Notes: generated from the sequence alone by a model not told the origin. Numbered from the stretch's first letter, positions 8,973 through 20,456 are shown. The stretch: DNA of 64,000 bases from Pseudomonas putida (GCF_026625125.1 NZ_CP113097.1:992001-1056000); one strand, 5' to 3'. Numbers and translations: made by a program.

Positions 8973-9419
8973 ATGGCTGTGCGAGTGCAGGACGGTGCGT
9001 TCGACCCCGGGGCTGAGGTCAATGCCATGCATGCCGCCAATGTCGGCGTGGGCGCGGTGGTCGGGTTCGTCGGTTACGTGCGCGATTTCAATGATGGCCG
9101 GGACGTGGCTGGGATGTTCCTGGAGCATTACCCTGGCATGACCGAGAAGGCGTTGGCGAAGATCGTGGTCGAGGCCGAGCAGCGCTGGCCGTTGCTGAAG
9201 GTTGAAGTGCTGCATCGCATCGGTGCGCTGGAGCCTGGGGAGCCGATCGTGTTCGTCGGTGTGGCCAGTGCCCATCGGCAGGCGGCATTCGATGCCTGCA
9301 ATTTCATCATGGATTACCTGAAGACCCGTGCGCCGTTCTGGAAGAAGGAAAATACCCAGGAGGGGCCGCGGTGGGTCGAAGGCCGGCAAAGTGATCAGGA
9401 CGCGGCGGGGCGCTGGTAA
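8973..9419 (+). CDS. moaE: Molybdopterin synthase catalytic subunit MoaE
   Basis: The product is 148 residues. MoaE binds precursor Z and receives sulfur from MoaD. Conserved segments seen are GFVGYVRDFNDG, FLEHYPGMTEKAL, VLHRIGALEPGE with VFVGVASAHR, and the basic FWKKE motif (residues about 123-127) that includes the catalytic lysine. It is the last gene of moaCDE; downstream lies the REP-rich duplication, with no simple terminator before it. Confidence 0.94.
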   Translation: MAVRVQDGAFDPGAEVNAMHAANVGVGAVVGFVGYVRDFNDGRDVAGMFLEHYPGMTEKALAKIVVEAEQRWPLLKVEVLHRIGALEPGEPIVFVGVASAHRQAAFDACNFIMDYLKTRAPFWKKENTQEGPRWVEGRQSDQDAAGRW

Positions 9420-9434
9420 GGCCTGATCGATTGG

Positions 9435-9903
9435 CCGGGGCTTCGCCCCGGATCGCCGGCAAGCCGGCTCCCACTTGGATTGCGCCAACTTTTAGAAGTT
9501 GAGCAAGACAGTTGCTGCCACAGGTACAGCGTAGGCCTGAAGAACCGCGCGGTCGTGGTGGGAGCCGGCTTTTGCCGGCGATGGGCTGCGCAGCAGCCCC
9601 ATAGCAGACCTGTAATAGCCCGAGCGCGCTCGACGGGACCAGTGAGCACCTGGGGCCGCTTTGCGGCCCATCGCCGGCAAGCCGGCTCCCACTTGGATTG
9701 TGCCGAGTTTTAGAAATGGGTAAGCCCGTTGCTTCCACCGCTAAAGCGCAGGCCTGAAGAACAGCGCGGTCGTGGTGGGAGCCGGCTTGCCGGCGATGGG
9801 CTGCGCAGCAGCCCCATAGCAGACCTGTAATAGCCCGAGCGCGCTCGACGGGACTAGCGAGCATCTAGATCCGCTTTGCGGCCCATCGCCCGCAAGCCGG
9901 CTT
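9435..9903. repeat. REP cluster with a 218-base tandem duplication
   Basis: The gap between moaE and rhlB (9420-9915) holds no gene. It carries five REP palindromes with core GCCGGCAAGCCGGC: about 9435-9474, 9558-9600, 9652-9694, 9775-9815 and 9871-9903, in alternating orientation. In addition, the segment starting GATTGCGCCAACTTTTAGAA at 9478 recurs as GATTGTGCCGAGTTTTAGAA at 9696, and the copies then run in parallel (GGCCTGAAGAA, CATAGCAGACCTGTAATAGC, GCGCGCTCGACGGGAC). This is a tandem direct duplication with a period of 218 bases. REPs here can act as 3' stabilisers or bidirectional terminators. Confidence 0.88.
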
Positions 9904-9915
9904 TGTCAGCACCCA

Positions 9916-11367
9916 TCAATGATGCTTGCGCGGCACCGGCTTGAGCAGTTCGTCCGGCGGCATCTCGCATTTGATCTTGCGCCCCAGCAGCGTCTCGATC
10001 GCCGGCAACTGATATGAATCGTCCTCACCGGCAAAGCTGATCGACACACCATTGGTGCCGGCACGGCCCGTACGGCCGATGCGGTGCACATAGTCATCCG
10101 GATCTTCCGGCAGGGTGAAGTTGATCACATGGCTGATGCCGTCGATGTGAATGCCACGCCCCGCCACGTCGGTGGCCACCAGCACGGTGATCCGGCCTTC
10201 GCGGAAGCTTTCCAGGGTACGTATGCGCTTGTGCTGCGGCACGTCGCCCGACAGCTGGGCGGCATTGATACCGTCGCGTACCAGTTTCTCCTCGATACGC
10301 CGCACTTCGTCCTTGCGGTTGGCGAACACCATCACCCGCTCCCACTTGTTCTGGGTCACCAGGTTGTACAACAGTTTGTACTTGTCGCTGCCCGCCACCG
10401 CGTAGACGTGCTGTTCGACGGTTTCGCTGGCGACATTCTCCGGCTCGATCTCGACGATCGCAGGGTTGGTGGTCCACTGCTTGGCCAGGTTCATCACGTC
10501 GTCGGTGAAGGTGGCAGAGAACAGCAGGGTCTGGCGCTCGCTCTTGGGTGGGGTCTGGCGGATGATCTGCCGCACCTGCGGGATGAAGCCCATGTCGAGC
10601 ATACGGTCGGCTTCGTCCAGCACCATCACCTCGACCATGTCCAGATGCACATCGCCGCGCTGGTTGAAGTCCAGCAGGCGGCCAGGGGTGGCCACCAGGA
10701 TGTCGCAGTGGCGTGCTTCCAGCGCCTTGAGCTGCTTGTCGAAGTCCATGCCGCCGACGAAAGTCATGACGTTCAGGCCGGTGTATTTGGTCAGCGCGGC
10801 GGCGTCCTTGGCGATCTGTACCACCAGCTCGCGGGTAGGCGCGATGATCAGCGCACGCGGCTCGCCCATGTAGCGCTCTTTGGGCGGCGGGGTCTGCTGC
10901 AGCTGGGAGATGATCGAGATGAGGAACGCGGCGGTCTTGCCGGTGCCGGTCTGCGCGCGGCCGATGGCGTCCTGGCCGCGCAGGGTGTAACCCAATACCT
11001 GGGCCTGGATCGGCGTGCAGTAAGGAAAGCCCAGGTCATGGATGGCGTGCATCAGCTCGTTGGAGAGCTTGAAATCGTGGAAGCGGGTCTTGCCTTCCTG
11101 TGGTTCGACCACGAAGTCTTCAGGCTTCCAGAGGCTGGCCTGGGGTTTGGGCTTGCGTTCGCGGCGGGGCTTGTCCTTGGCCGGCGGCTCGGCTTTGGCC
11201 GCGGCGACAGGCAATGGAGCCTTGGCGGCGGCTTCGGTGCGCGGCGTGGAGGGCTGCGGCTCGGGCTGAGCTACGTGCGCCGCAGGCGGCGTGATGCTGG
11301 CAGCAGGAGCGACGGCCTGAGGTGCCGCGTCTCCCTTGCCGAATATTTTCTTGAGTGCCTTGAGCAC
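9916..11367 (-). CDS. rhlB: ATP-dependent RNA helicase RhlB
   Basis: This DEAD-box helicase of 483 residues resembles RhlB, which unwinds RNA for the degradosome. Residues 1-90 are a low-complexity Ala/Pro/Lys extension ([12 protein letters not shown]), then [11 protein letters not shown] begins the Q-motif. Helicase motifs are AQTGTGKT (I), PTRELVVQI (Ia), [13 protein letters not shown] (II, DEAD), SATFTD (III) and [10 protein letters not shown] (VI). The ATG at 11367 gives [13 protein letters not shown], a common start in Pseudomonas RhlB. The 3' end abuts the REP cluster. Confidence 0.92.
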   Translation of the reverse strand: MLKALKKIFGKGDAAPQAVAPAASITPPAAHVAQPEPQPSTPRTEAAAKAPLPVAAAKAEPPAKDKPRRERKPKPQASLWKPEDFVVEPQEGKTRFHDFKLSNELMHAIHDLGFPYCTPIQAQVLGYTLRGQDAIGRAQTGTGKTAAFLISIISQLQQTPPPKERYMGEPRALIIAPTRELVVQIAKDAAALTKYTGLNVMTFVGGMDFDKQLKALEARHCDILVATPGRLLDFNQRGDVHLDMVEVMVLDEADRMLDMGFIPQVRQIIRQTPPKSERQTLLFSATFTDDVMNLAKQWTTNPAIVEIEPENVASETVEQHVYAVAGSDKYKLLYNLVTQNKWERVMVFANRKDEVRRIEEKLVRDGINAAQLSGDVPQHKRIRTLESFREGRITVLVATDVAGRGIHIDGISHVINFTLPEDPDDYVHRIGRTGRAGTNGVSISFAGEDDSYQLPAIETLLGRKIKCEMPPDELLKPVPRKHH

Positions 11368-11467
11368 GATCGTCTCATCAACTGATTAAGGAATGTACGC
11401 CGGGCAGTGTAATGCAAGATCTGGGCGCGGCGTAGCGGAATGCGCCCACAACTACAAGAGAGCCTGA

Positions 11468-12223
<756 letters not shown>

Positions 12224-12261
12224 CTACTTGACGAGCGCTTAAACGCTTTAGCCGCCAACTA

Positions 12262-12277
12262 TGGTACGCCCCTTGCT
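12262..12277 (+). promoter_or_regulatory. Sigma54 (-24/-12) promoter of the aap operon
   Basis: TGGTACGCCCCTTGCT matches the RpoN consensus TGGCACG-N4-TTGCW, with the invariant GG at -24 and GC at -12 separated by exactly ten bases. It lies about 180 bases upstream of aapJ, inside the 330-base gap (12125-12454), so the leader would be about 170 bases. No clear enhancer (NtrC-type) site was identified. A sigma54 start fits nitrogen-controlled amino-acid uptake. Confidence 0.82.
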
Positions 12278-12454
12278 ATGAAACCTGCGATGCAAGGGTC
12301 GGGCCGGTACGGTAACACCCTTGACACGCGAAGGCTGTCATAGAACAGCCCATTGCGCCATTGACCCAATAACAAGCCAACAAGGGTCGGATGCGCCTCA
12401 TAAGGGTGCGGTGCAATTCCGGCTCGTACAACAAGAGCGATTTGGAGGTTGTGA

Positions 12455-13483
12455 ATGAAGATGTTGAAAACCACCCTGGCAGTCCTCACCGCTGCCGCCG
12501 CGCTGGGCGCCGTGAGCAATGCCCAGGCCGGCGCCACCCTCGATGCGGTCAAGAAGAAGGGCTTCGTCCAGTGTGGCGTGAGCGACGGTCTTCCAGGCTT
12601 CTCGGTTCCTGATGCGCAGGGCAAGATCATCGGTATCGACGCCGATGTCTGCCGCGCCGTGGCCGCCGCCGTGTTCGGCGATGCCACCAAGGTCAAGTTC
12701 AGCCAGCTCAACGCCAAGGAACGCTTCACTGCGCTGCAGTCCGGCGAAGTCGATGTGTTGTCGCGCAACACCACCTGGACCAGCTCGCGCGATGCCGGCA
12801 TGGGCCTGGTGTTCACCGGCGTCACTTACTATGACGGCGTTGGCTTTTTGGTCAACAAGAAGCTGGGTGTTTCCAGTGCCAAGGAGCTCGATGGCGCGAC
12901 CATCTGCATCCAGGCAGGTACCACCACTGAGCTGAACGTCTCCGACTACTTCCGCGCCAACGGCCTGAAGTACACCCCGATCACCTTCGATACCTCCGAC
13001 GAAAGCGCCAAATCGCTGGAGTCTGGCCGTTGCGACGTGCTGACCTCGGACAAGTCGCAGCTGTTCGCCCAGCGTTCCAAGCTGGCCGGCCCGACCGACT
13101 ACGTGGTGCTGCCGGAAACCATCTCCAAGGAGCCGCTGGGCCCTGTGGTACGCAAGGGCGACGAGGAGTGGTTCAGCATCGTCAAGTGGACCCTGTTCGC
13201 CATGCTCAACGCCGAAGAGGCTGGCGTCACCTCGAAGAATGTCGAGGCTGAAGCCAAAGGTACCAAGAACCCGGACACAGCCCGCTTGCTCGGCGCTGAC
13301 GGTGAGTACGGCAAGGACCTGAAGCTGCCCAAGGACTGGGTAGTACAGATCGTCAAGCAAGTGGGTAACTATGGCGAGGTGTTCGAGAAGAACCTGGGCC
13401 AGAGCACTGACCTGAAGATCGACCGTGGCATGAACGCCCTGTGGAACAACGGCGGCATCCAGTACGCGCCACCTGTGCGCTGA
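12455..13483 (+). CDS. aapJ: General L-amino acid ABC transporter, substrate-binding protein AapJ
   Basis: The product is a 342-residue periplasmic binding protein with signal peptide MKMLKTTLAVLTAAAALGAV and cleavage near AQAG (residues 23-26). The mature part is of the polar amino-acid binding (SBP_3) type: GFVQCGVSDGLPGFSVPD, DADVCRAVAAAVFGD, LQSGEVDVLSRNTTWTS and GATICIQAGTTTELN. AapJ delivers broad-range L-amino acids to the AapQMP permease. It is the first gene of aapJQMP; an RNA hairpin after its stop probably lets it be made in excess over the membrane subunits. Its ATG follows TTGGAGG at a good spacing. Confidence 0.94.
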   Translation: MKMLKTTLAVLTAAAALGAVSNAQAGATLDAVKKKGFVQCGVSDGLPGFSVPDAQGKIIGIDADVCRAVAAAVFGDATKVKFSQLNAKERFTALQSGEVDVLSRNTTWTSSRDAGMGLVFTGVTYYDGVGFLVNKKLGVSSAKELDGATICIQAGTTTELNVSDYFRANGLKYTPITFDTSDESAKSLESGRCDVLTSDKSQLFAQRSKLAGPTDYVVLPETISKEPLGPVVRKGDEEWFSIVKWTLFAMLNAEEAGVTSKNVEAEAKGTKNPDTARLLGADGEYGKDLKLPKDWVVQIVKQVGNYGEVFEKNLGQSTDLKIDRGMNALWNNGGIQYAPPVR

Positions 13484-13492
13484 TGGCTGCAC

Positions 13493-13519
13493 CCTGCGGC
13501 GGCATTCCGCCGCCGCAGG
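13493..13519 (+). promoter_or_regulatory. Intercistronic hairpin between aapJ and aapQ
   Basis: The arms CCTGCGGCGG and CCGCCGCAGG (perfect 10-base complement, 7-base loop) stand 10 bases after the aapJ stop and are not followed by a T run. Such GC-rich hairpins stabilise the upstream message or partly end transcription, so that the binding protein outnumbers the permease. Confidence 0.75.
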
Positions 13520-13550
13520 CTGTTCGAATCCCTACTGTCCGGGGCACTTC

Positions 13551-14729
13551 ATGCAAAATCAAATCGGCGCACAAAAGGGGCTGACCCTGAGCGATCCACG
13601 TGTGCGCGCGTGGTTGTTCCAGATTCTCACGATCATCTTCGTGGTGGGTCTGGGCTGGTACCTGTTCCACAACACGCAGACCAACCTGCAACACCGGGGC
13701 ATCACTTCCGGTTTCGACTTCCTCGACCGCAGTGCCGGCTTTGGCATCGCCCAGCATCTGATTCCCTACGTGGAGTCCGACAGCTATGCACGCGTGTTCG
13801 TGATCGGCTTGCTCAATACCCTGCTGGTCACCTTCATCGGCGTCATTCTGGCAACGATCCTGGGGTTCATCATCGGTGTGGCGCGCCTGTCACCGAACTG
13901 GATGATCAATAAGCTGGCGACGGTGTACGTCGAGACATTCCGCAACATCCCGCCGCTGCTGCAGATCCTGTTCTGGTATTTCGCCGTGTTTCTGACCCTG
14001 CCGGGGCCACGGGGCAGCATCAGCTTCGACGATGCGTTCTTCATCAGCAACCGTGGCCTGAACATGCCCGGCGCCACCATGGCCGAAGGCTTCTGGCCAT
14101 TCGTCGCTGCCCTGGTGCTGGCGATCGTGGCAATCATGGCGATGGTGCGTTACGCCAACAAACGCTTCAACGAAACCGGCGAACCGTTCCACAAGTTCTG
14201 GGCAGGGCTTGCCCTGTTCCTGGTGATCCCAGGCCTGTGTGCGGTGCTGTTCGGCAGCCCTGTGCATTGGGAAGTCCCGCAGCTCAAAGGTTTCAACTTC
14301 GTTGGTGGCTGGGTCCTGATTCCGGAACTGCTTGCGCTGACCTTGGCGCTGACCATCTACACCGCCGCGTTCATCGCCGAAATCGTACGCTCGGGCATCC
14401 GTTCGGTCAGCCATGGCCAGACCGAAGCCGCCCGTTCGCTCGGGCTGCGCGAAGGCCCGACGCTGCGCAAGGTGATCATCCCCCAGGCACTGCGGGTGAT
14501 CATTCCACCGCTGACCAGCCAGTACCTGAACCTGGCGAAGAACTCGTCGCTGGCGGCAGGTATCGGCTACCCAGAGATGGTCTCGCTGTTCGCCGGTACC
14601 GTACTCAACCAGACCGGCCAGGCCATCGAGGTGATCGCCATCACCATGAGTGTCTATCTCGCCATCAGCATCAGCATTTCGCTGCTGATGAACTGGTACA
14701 ACAAGCGCATTGCGCTGATCGAGCGGTGA
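13551..14729 (+). CDS. aapQ: Amino acid ABC transporter permease AapQ
   Basis: The 392-residue inner-membrane permease has a first membrane helix at about residues 20-40 and the conserved HisM-type core in the C-terminal half. The EAA-like loop appears as SHGQTEAARSLGLREGPTL followed by IPQALRVIIPPLTSQ, which docks to the AapP ATPase. The long internal extension before the core is typical of AapQ and absent from short HisQ-like permeases. The ATG at 13551 begins MQNQIGAQKGLTLSDPRVRA. Confidence 0.93.
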   Translation: MQNQIGAQKGLTLSDPRVRAWLFQILTIIFVVGLGWYLFHNTQTNLQHRGITSGFDFLDRSAGFGIAQHLIPYVESDSYARVFVIGLLNTLLVTFIGVILATILGFIIGVARLSPNWMINKLATVYVETFRNIPPLLQILFWYFAVFLTLPGPRGSISFDDAFFISNRGLNMPGATMAEGFWPFVAALVLAIVAIMAMVRYANKRFNETGEPFHKFWAGLALFLVIPGLCAVLFGSPVHWEVPQLKGFNFVGGWVLIPELLALTLALTIYTAAFIAEIVRSGIRSVSHGQTEAARSLGLREGPTLRKVIIPQALRVIIPPLTSQYLNLAKNSSLAAGIGYPEMVSLFAGTVLNQTGQAIEVIAITMSVYLAISISISLLMNWYNKRIALIER

Positions 14730-14739
14730 GGATACGCCC

Positions 14740-15837
14740 GTGAATGCCCATGTTTTCAAACCTGACATGCCGCCACCGGTCAAGACCGTCGGCGTGCTCG
14801 CATGGATGCGGGCAAACCTTTTCTCCAGCTGGATCAACACCCTGCTGACCCTGTTCGCCGTGTACCTGGTATGGCTGATCGTGCCGCCGCTGCTGCAGTG
14901 GGCGTTGATCGACGCCAACTGGGTCGGCACCACGCGCGCCGACTGCACCAAGGAGGGCGCCTGCTGGGTGTTCATCCAGCAGCGCTTCGGCCAGTTCATG
15001 TACGGCTACTATCCGGTGGAGTTGCGCTGGCGCGTGGACCTGACCGTGTGGCTTGCCGTGTTGGGCGCTGCGCCGCTGTTCATCAAGCGTTTCCCGCGCA
15101 AGGCCGTCTACGGCCTGGGCTTTCTGGTGGTGTATCCGATCCTGGCCTACACGCTGCTGCATGGCGGATACCTTGGCCTGGCAAGCGTGCCGACCAGCCA
15201 GTGGGGCGGGCTGATGCTGACCCTGGTCATCGCCACGGTGGGTATCGTGGGCGCCTTGCCGCTGGGCATCCTGCTGGCCTTGGGGCGGCGTTCACGGATG
15301 CCGGCGGTGAAGGTGGTCTGCGTGACCTTCATCGAGTTCTGGCGTGGGGTGCCGTTGATCACCGTGCTGTTCATGTCGTCGGTGATGCTGCCGTTGTTCC
15401 TGCCCGAAGGCATGAGTTTCGACAAGCTGCTGCGGGCCATGATCGGCGTGATCCTGTTCCAGTCGGCGTACATCGCCGAGGTGGTGCGAGGTGGCCTGCA
15501 GGCAATCCCCAAGGGTCAATATGAGGCCGCTGCCGCGATGGGCCTGGGCTACTGGCGTTCGATGGGCCTGGTGATCCTGCCGCAGGCGTTGAAGCTGGTG
15601 ATCCCTGGCATCGTCAATACCTTCATCGCCCTGTTCAAGGACACCAGCCTGGTCATCATCATCGGCCTGTTCGACCTGCTCAACAGCGTCAAGCAGGCTG
15701 CCGCCGACCCGGCCTGGCTGGGCATGGCCACCGAGGGCTATGTGTTCGCAGCCCTGGTGTTCTGGATCTTCTGTTTCGGTATGTCCCGCTACTCCATGCA
15801 CCTGGAGCGCAAGCTGGACACTGGCCACAAGCGTTAG
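14740..15837 (+). CDS. aapM: Amino acid ABC transporter permease AapM
   Basis: The second permease has 365 residues and pairs with AapQ in the translocation channel. It starts at GTG 14740, ten bases after aapQ, preceded by GAGGATAC. The docking loop is [20 protein letters not shown], then [15 protein letters not shown]. The N-terminal third carries a periplasmic loop with two cysteines ([13 protein letters not shown]), usual in AapM. The C-terminal half has the five-helix HisM-type core. Confidence 0.93.
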   Translation: MNAHVFKPDMPPPVKTVGVLAWMRANLFSSWINTLLTLFAVYLVWLIVPPLLQWALIDANWVGTTRADCTKEGACWVFIQQRFGQFMYGYYPVELRWRVDLTVWLAVLGAAPLFIKRFPRKAVYGLGFLVVYPILAYTLLHGGYLGLASVPTSQWGGLMLTLVIATVGIVGALPLGILLALGRRSRMPAVKVVCVTFIEFWRGVPLITVLFMSSVMLPLFLPEGMSFDKLLRAMIGVILFQSAYIAEVVRGGLQAIPKGQYEAAAAMGLGYWRSMGLVILPQALKLVIPGIVNTFIALFKDTSLVIIIGLFDLLNSVKQAAADPAWLGMATEGYVFAALVFWIFCFGMSRYSMHLERKLDTGHKR

Positions 15838-15847
15838 GAGTTTCGAA

Positions 15848-16612
15848 ATGAGTGAAGCGATCAAGCAGCCTGCCGGCCCAGAAGGCATCATCCAGATGCA
15901 GGGCGTCAACAAGTGGTACGGCCAGTTCCATGTACTGAAGGACATCAACCTGAACGTGCGCCAGGGTGAGCGTATCGTGCTGTGCGGGCCGTCCGGCTCG
16001 GGCAAGTCCACCACCATCCGCTGCCTCAACCGCCTGGAAGAACACCAGCAGGGGCGCATCGTGGTCGATGGTGTGGAGCTGACCAACGACCTCAAGCAGA
16101 TCGAGGCGATCCGCCGTGAGGTGGGCATGGTGTTCCAGCACTTCAACCTGTTCCCGCACCTGACCATCCTGGAAAACTGCACCCTGGCGCCCATGTGGGT
16201 GCGCAAGATGCCGCGGCGCAAGGCCGAGGAAATCGCCATGCACTATCTGGAGCGGGTACGCATCCCGGAGCAGGCGCACAAGTTCCCGGGGCAGTTGTCT
16301 GGTGGCCAGCAGCAGCGCGTGGCGATTGCCCGGGCGCTGTGCATGAAGCCGAAGATCATGCTGTTCGACGAGCCGACCTCGGCGCTCGACCCGGAAATGG
16401 TCAAGGAAGTGCTCGACACCATGGTTGGCCTGGCCGAGGACGGCATGACCATGCTCTGCGTGACTCACGAAATGGGCTTTGCCCGCACGGTGGCGAACCG
16501 GGTGATCTTCATGGATAAGGGGGAGATCGTGGAGCAGGCTGCGCCTGATGATTTCTTCGACCGGCCGCGCAGTGACCGTACCAAGCTGTTCCTCAGCCAG
16601 ATCCTGCATTGA
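15848..16612 (+). CDS. aapP: Amino acid ABC transporter ATP-binding protein AapP
   Basis: The 254-residue ATPase shows Walker [10 protein letters not shown] (about 50-58), Q-loop [12 protein letters not shown], signature [15 protein letters not shown], Walker [16 protein letters not shown] and the switch His in VTHEMGF. The start is ATG 15848, ten bases after the aapM stop, preceded by TTAGGAG; the frame is open further upstream inside aapM, but that part is not similar to the family. It is the last gene of the operon, followed by a pair of REP elements. Confidence 0.95.
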   Translation: MSEAIKQPAGPEGIIQMQGVNKWYGQFHVLKDINLNVRQGERIVLCGPSGSGKSTTIRCLNRLEEHQQGRIVVDGVELTNDLKQIEAIRREVGMVFQHFNLFPHLTILENCTLAPMWVRKMPRRKAEEIAMHYLERVRIPEQAHKFPGQLSGGQQQRVAIARALCMKPKIMLFDEPTSALDPEMVKEVLDTMVGLAEDGMTMLCVTHEMGFARTVANRVIFMDKGEIVEQAAPDDFFDRPRSDRTKLFLSQILH

Positions 16613-16618
16613 GGCAAC

Positions 16619-16735
16619 TGGGGCCGCGCTGCGGCCCATCGCCGGCAAGCCGGCCCACAGCTACGGCGCCGGGCTCAGGATAGGCGCAGCACTTGTGGCA
16701 GCCGGCTTGCCGGCGATGGGCTGCAGAGCAGCCCT
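16619..16735. repeat. Pair of convergent REP elements
   Basis: Two REP palindromes face each other at about 16619-16655 (CGGCCCATCGCCGGCAAGCC) and 16695-16735 (AGCCGGCTTGCCGGCGATGG), forming a BIME-like unit between the convergent genes aapP and algW. They have the same core as the elements at 9435-9903 and probably serve both genes as 3' boundaries. Confidence 0.88.
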
Positions 16736-16739
16736 TGTG

Positions 16740-17903
<1,164 letters not shown>

Positions 17904-18061
17904 GAACGAATCCTGGGAGTGGGCGAGGGCCATGGTGGCGCGGCGGAGCGCGAACGCGCGCGATCATACACCGGTTTCCCCAACGCCGGCGACGGCCCAT
18001 AATGGCGGCCATTATACGGACGTTGTTCCCGTTGAACGTGCAGATTTCGAGGAGATTTTCC

Positions 18062-18820
18062 ATGGCCGTCGCCCTTGACACCCTGGTTGAAGAAGCCGAG
18101 CGTTACCTGGGTAGCGCAAAAATCCAGGATTACTGCCCCAACGGCCTGCAAGTCGAAGGCCGCCCGCAGGTCAGCCGCATCGTCAGCGGCGTCACCGCCA
18201 GCCAGGCATTGCTCGATGCCGCAGTCGAGGCACAGGCCGACCTGGTACTGGTGCACCACGGTTATTTCTGGAAGGGCGAGAACCCGTGCATCACGGGGAT
18301 CAAGCAGCGCCGCCTGAAGACCCTGCTCAAGCACGACATCAGCCTGTTGGCCTTTCATCTGCCGCTGGATGTGCACCCTGAGGTCGGCAACAACGTACAA
18401 CTGGCCCGCCAACTGGATATCACTGTCGAAGGGCCGCTGGACCCGAATAATCCCAAGGTGGTCGGGCTGGTAGGTTCGCTGGCCGAGCCTGTGACGGCGC
18501 GCGATTTCGCCCGCCGTGTGCAGGAGGTCACGGGGCGTGAGCCGCTGCTGGTCGAGGGTGACCAGGTGATCCGTCGCGTCGGCTGGTGTACCGGCGGAGG
18601 GCAGGGCTATATCGATACGGCGATCGCGGCCGGGGTGGACGTGTTCATCAGTGGTGAGGCGTCCGAGCAGACCTACCACAGTGCCCGCGAAAATGGCGTG
18701 AGCTTCATTGCCGCCGGGCACCATGCCACCGAGCGTTACGGCGTGCAGGCGCTGGGCGACTACCTGGCCCGGCGCTTTGCCCTGGAGCACCTGTTCATCG
18801 ATTGCCCGAACCCGATCTGA
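18062..18820 (+). CDS. Nif3-like dinuclear metal center protein
   Basis: The 252-residue member of the Nif3/YbgI family (GTP cyclohydrolase 1 type 2 homologue) has metal ligands visible in LVHHGYFW (His pair), AFHLPLDVHP, and the C-terminal AAGHHATERYG; EASEQTYHSAR is also conserved. The start ATG 18062 (MAVALDTLVEEAERYL) is preceded by GAGGAG; 20 upstream codons in frame are ignored. Its cellular role is unsettled. It is divergent from algW, sharing a gap of about 160 bases. Confidence 0.9.
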   Translation: MAVALDTLVEEAERYLGSAKIQDYCPNGLQVEGRPQVSRIVSGVTASQALLDAAVEAQADLVLVHHGYFWKGENPCITGIKQRRLKTLLKHDISLLAFHLPLDVHPEVGNNVQLARQLDITVEGPLDPNNPKVVGLVGSLAEPVTARDFARRVQEVTGREPLLVEGDQVIRRVGWCTGGGQGYIDTAIAAGVDVFISGEASEQTYHSARENGVSFIAAGHHATERYGVQALGDYLARRFALEHLFIDCPNPI

Positions 18821-18821
18821 G

Positions 18822-18860
18822 GCCATCTTCGGCCCAATCGCGGGCAAGCGGGCCTCCAGC
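18822..18860. repeat. Degenerate REP element
   Basis: GGCCATCTTCGGCCCAATCG followed by CGGGCAAGCGGGCC has the REP layout with drifted arms. It follows directly after the Nif3-like gene and is about 185 bases before cysD. The A/T-rich stretch 18907-18975 behind it is the likely cysD promoter zone. Confidence 0.55.
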
Positions 18861-19044
18861 GCATGGGCGTCGCTTTGCTGGCGAAAGGGGCCGCAGAGCC
18901 GCCCTTCAATAGCCAAACCCCTAGTCATATCGTTAGACCTTTTCGATCTAGGCAGGCGCCTAAATAGAATCAGCCGCTGTGATAAAGTGGCTCGCTCGAA
19001 CACGGCCCGAAGGCCGTCCATAAGATCGTTTTACGTGAGTAGCC

Positions 19045-19962
19045 ATGGTCGACAAACTGACGCACTTGAAACAGCTGGAGGCGGAAAGCATCCACATCAT
19101 CCGCGAGGTGGCCGCCGAGTTCGACAACCCGGTGATGCTCTACTCGATCGGCAAGGATTCCGCCGTGATGCTGCACCTGGCACGCAAAGCCTTCTTCCCA
19201 GGCAAGCTGCCGTTCCCGGTGATGCACGTCGACACCCAGTGGAAATTCCAGGAGATGTATCGCTTCCGCGACAAGATGGTCGAGGAAATGGGCCTGGAGC
19301 TGATCACCCACGTCAACCCTGAAGGTGTGGCGCAGGGCATCAACCCATTCACCCATGGCAGCTCCAAGCACACCGACATCATGAAAACGCAAGGCCTCAA
19401 GCAGGCTTTGGACAAGCATGGTTTCGACGCCGCTTTCGGTGGTGCCCGCCGCGACGAAGAAAAATCGCGTGCCAAAGAGCGTGTCTACTCGTTCCGTGAC
19501 AGCAAGCACCGCTGGGACCCGAAGAACCAGCGCCCGGAACTGTGGAACGTCTACAACGGCAAGGTCAACAAAGGCGAGTCGATCCGCGTGTTCCCGCTGT
19601 CGAACTGGACCGAGCTGGACATCTGGCAGTACATCTACCTCGAAGGCATCCCGATCGTGCCGCTGTACTTCGCTGCCGAGCGTGAAGTCATCGAGAAGAA
19701 CGGCACCCTGATCATGATCGACGACGACCGCATCCTCGAGCATCTCTCCGAGGAAGACAAAGCGCGCATCGTCAAGAAGAAGGTGCGTTTCCGTACCCTC
19801 GGTTGCTACCCGCTCACGGGTGCTGTCGAGTCGGAAGCCGAAACGCTCACCGACATCATTCAGGAAATGCTCCTGACGCGCACTTCCGAGCGCCAGGGCC
19901 GAGTCATTGACCACGATGGCGCTGGCTCCATGGAAGACAAGAAACGTCAGGGCTACTTCTAA
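19045..19962 (+). CDS. cysD: Sulfate adenylyltransferase subunit 2 CysD
   Basis: The 305-residue ATP-sulfurylase catalytic subunit makes adenosine 5'-phosphosulfate from sulfate and ATP, driven by the CysN GTPase. It shows the PP-loop motif [17 protein letters not shown] (about 33-49), [16 protein letters not shown] and the C-terminal [14 protein letters not shown]. The ATG at 19045 begins [16 protein letters not shown]. The usual partner cysNC normally follows closely; here a repeat-bracketed extra gene of about 500 bases intervenes. The stop codon itself runs into the first repeat copy. Confidence 0.95.
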   Translation: MVDKLTHLKQLEAESIHIIREVAAEFDNPVMLYSIGKDSAVMLHLARKAFFPGKLPFPVMHVDTQWKFQEMYRFRDKMVEEMGLELITHVNPEGVAQGINPFTHGSSKHTDIMKTQGLKQALDKHGFDAAFGGARRDEEKSRAKERVYSFRDSKHRWDPKNQRPELWNVYNGKVNKGESIRVFPLSNWTELDIWQYIYLEGIPIVPLYFAAEREVIEKNGTLIMIDDDRILEHLSEEDKARIVKKKVRFRTLGCYPLTGAVESEAETLTDIIQEMLLTRTSERQGRVIDHDGAGSMEDKKRQGYF

Positions 19963-19996
19963 GCTTCAAGTTACAAGCGGCAAGCTGCAAGAAAGA
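19961..19996 (+). repeat. CAAGCTGCAAG-type repeat, left copy
   Basis: The sequence AAGCTTCAAGTTACAAGCGG continuing as CAAGCTGCAAG is built of CAAGCNNCAAG units and begins inside the cysD stop codon. Its inverted relative lies at 20421-20456, on the far side of the four-helix-bundle gene. The same family forms the large hairpins near 34785 and 35941. Confidence 0.8.
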
Positions 19997-20066
19997 AGCG
20001 AAACGCGTTAGCTTCTGAAATTTGCGGACTGCCGCCTGCTCTGCGGGCGCACAGGGAGTGCTCGCA

Positions 20067-20408
20067 GTGGATTTTGAGAAGTTACTGGTTTGGCAGAGAA
20101 GCAAGTGCTTAGCGGTCGAGATGTATCGGGCTTTTGCCGAATGCCGAGATTTTGGGTTCCGATCTCAGATCACACGCTCAGCTGTTTCAATACCCTCCAC
20201 TATTGCAGAGGGGATGGAGCGTAGAGGATGGCGAGAGAAGGTCTGGTTTCTCAGCGTAGCGAAAGCCTCCAGTGCGGAGCTGCGTACGCAACTGATCATC
20301 GCCGGTGAAATAGGTTACCTGCCCGCTGAATTGGCTAACGACTGGATTAACGAAACCCGCGAGCTCTCCAAAATGCTTGCAGGGTTGATCAACAAAATTT
20401 CTAACTAG
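20067..20408 (+). CDS. Four-helix-bundle protein, S23/Avd-like family
   Basis: The 113-residue protein (GTG start, [20 protein letters not shown]) matches the four-helix bundle family first seen as the S23 open frame inside 23S rRNA intervening sequences, related to the Avd accessory protein of diversity-generating retroelements. Signatures are [27 protein letters not shown] then EGMERR, and [15 protein letters not shown]. It is positively charged on average and probably binds nucleic acid (inference). It splits the cysD-cysNC pair and is bracketed by inverted repeats, so it looks like a small inserted cassette. Its own role is unknown. I prefer GTG 20067; the frame opens at 20022. Confidence 0.85.
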   Translation: MDFEKLLVWQRSKCLAVEMYRAFAECRDFGFRSQITRSAVSIPSTIAEGMERRGWREKVWFLSVAKASSAELRTQLIIAGEIGYLPAELANDWINETRELSKMLAGLINKISN

Positions 20409-20420
20409 CTGTATGCCGAC

Positions 20421-20456
20421 AAGCTTGCTGCTTGAAGCTTACAGCTTGGAGCTTGA
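20421..20456 (-). repeat. CAAGCTGCAAG-type repeat, right (inverted) copy
   Basis: AAGCTTGCTGCTTGAAGCTT continuing as ACAGCTTGGAGCTTG is, on the minus strand, CAAGCTCCAAGCTGTAAGCT followed by TCAAGCAGCAAGCTT, the same unit pattern as the copy at 19961-19996 in opposite orientation. It ends six bases before the cysNC start and contributes to its leader. Confidence 0.78.

Noticed and set aside
9435-9903. CRISPR array
   Set aside because: The repeats are REP palindromes in alternating orientation with related spacers and no cas genes nearby.
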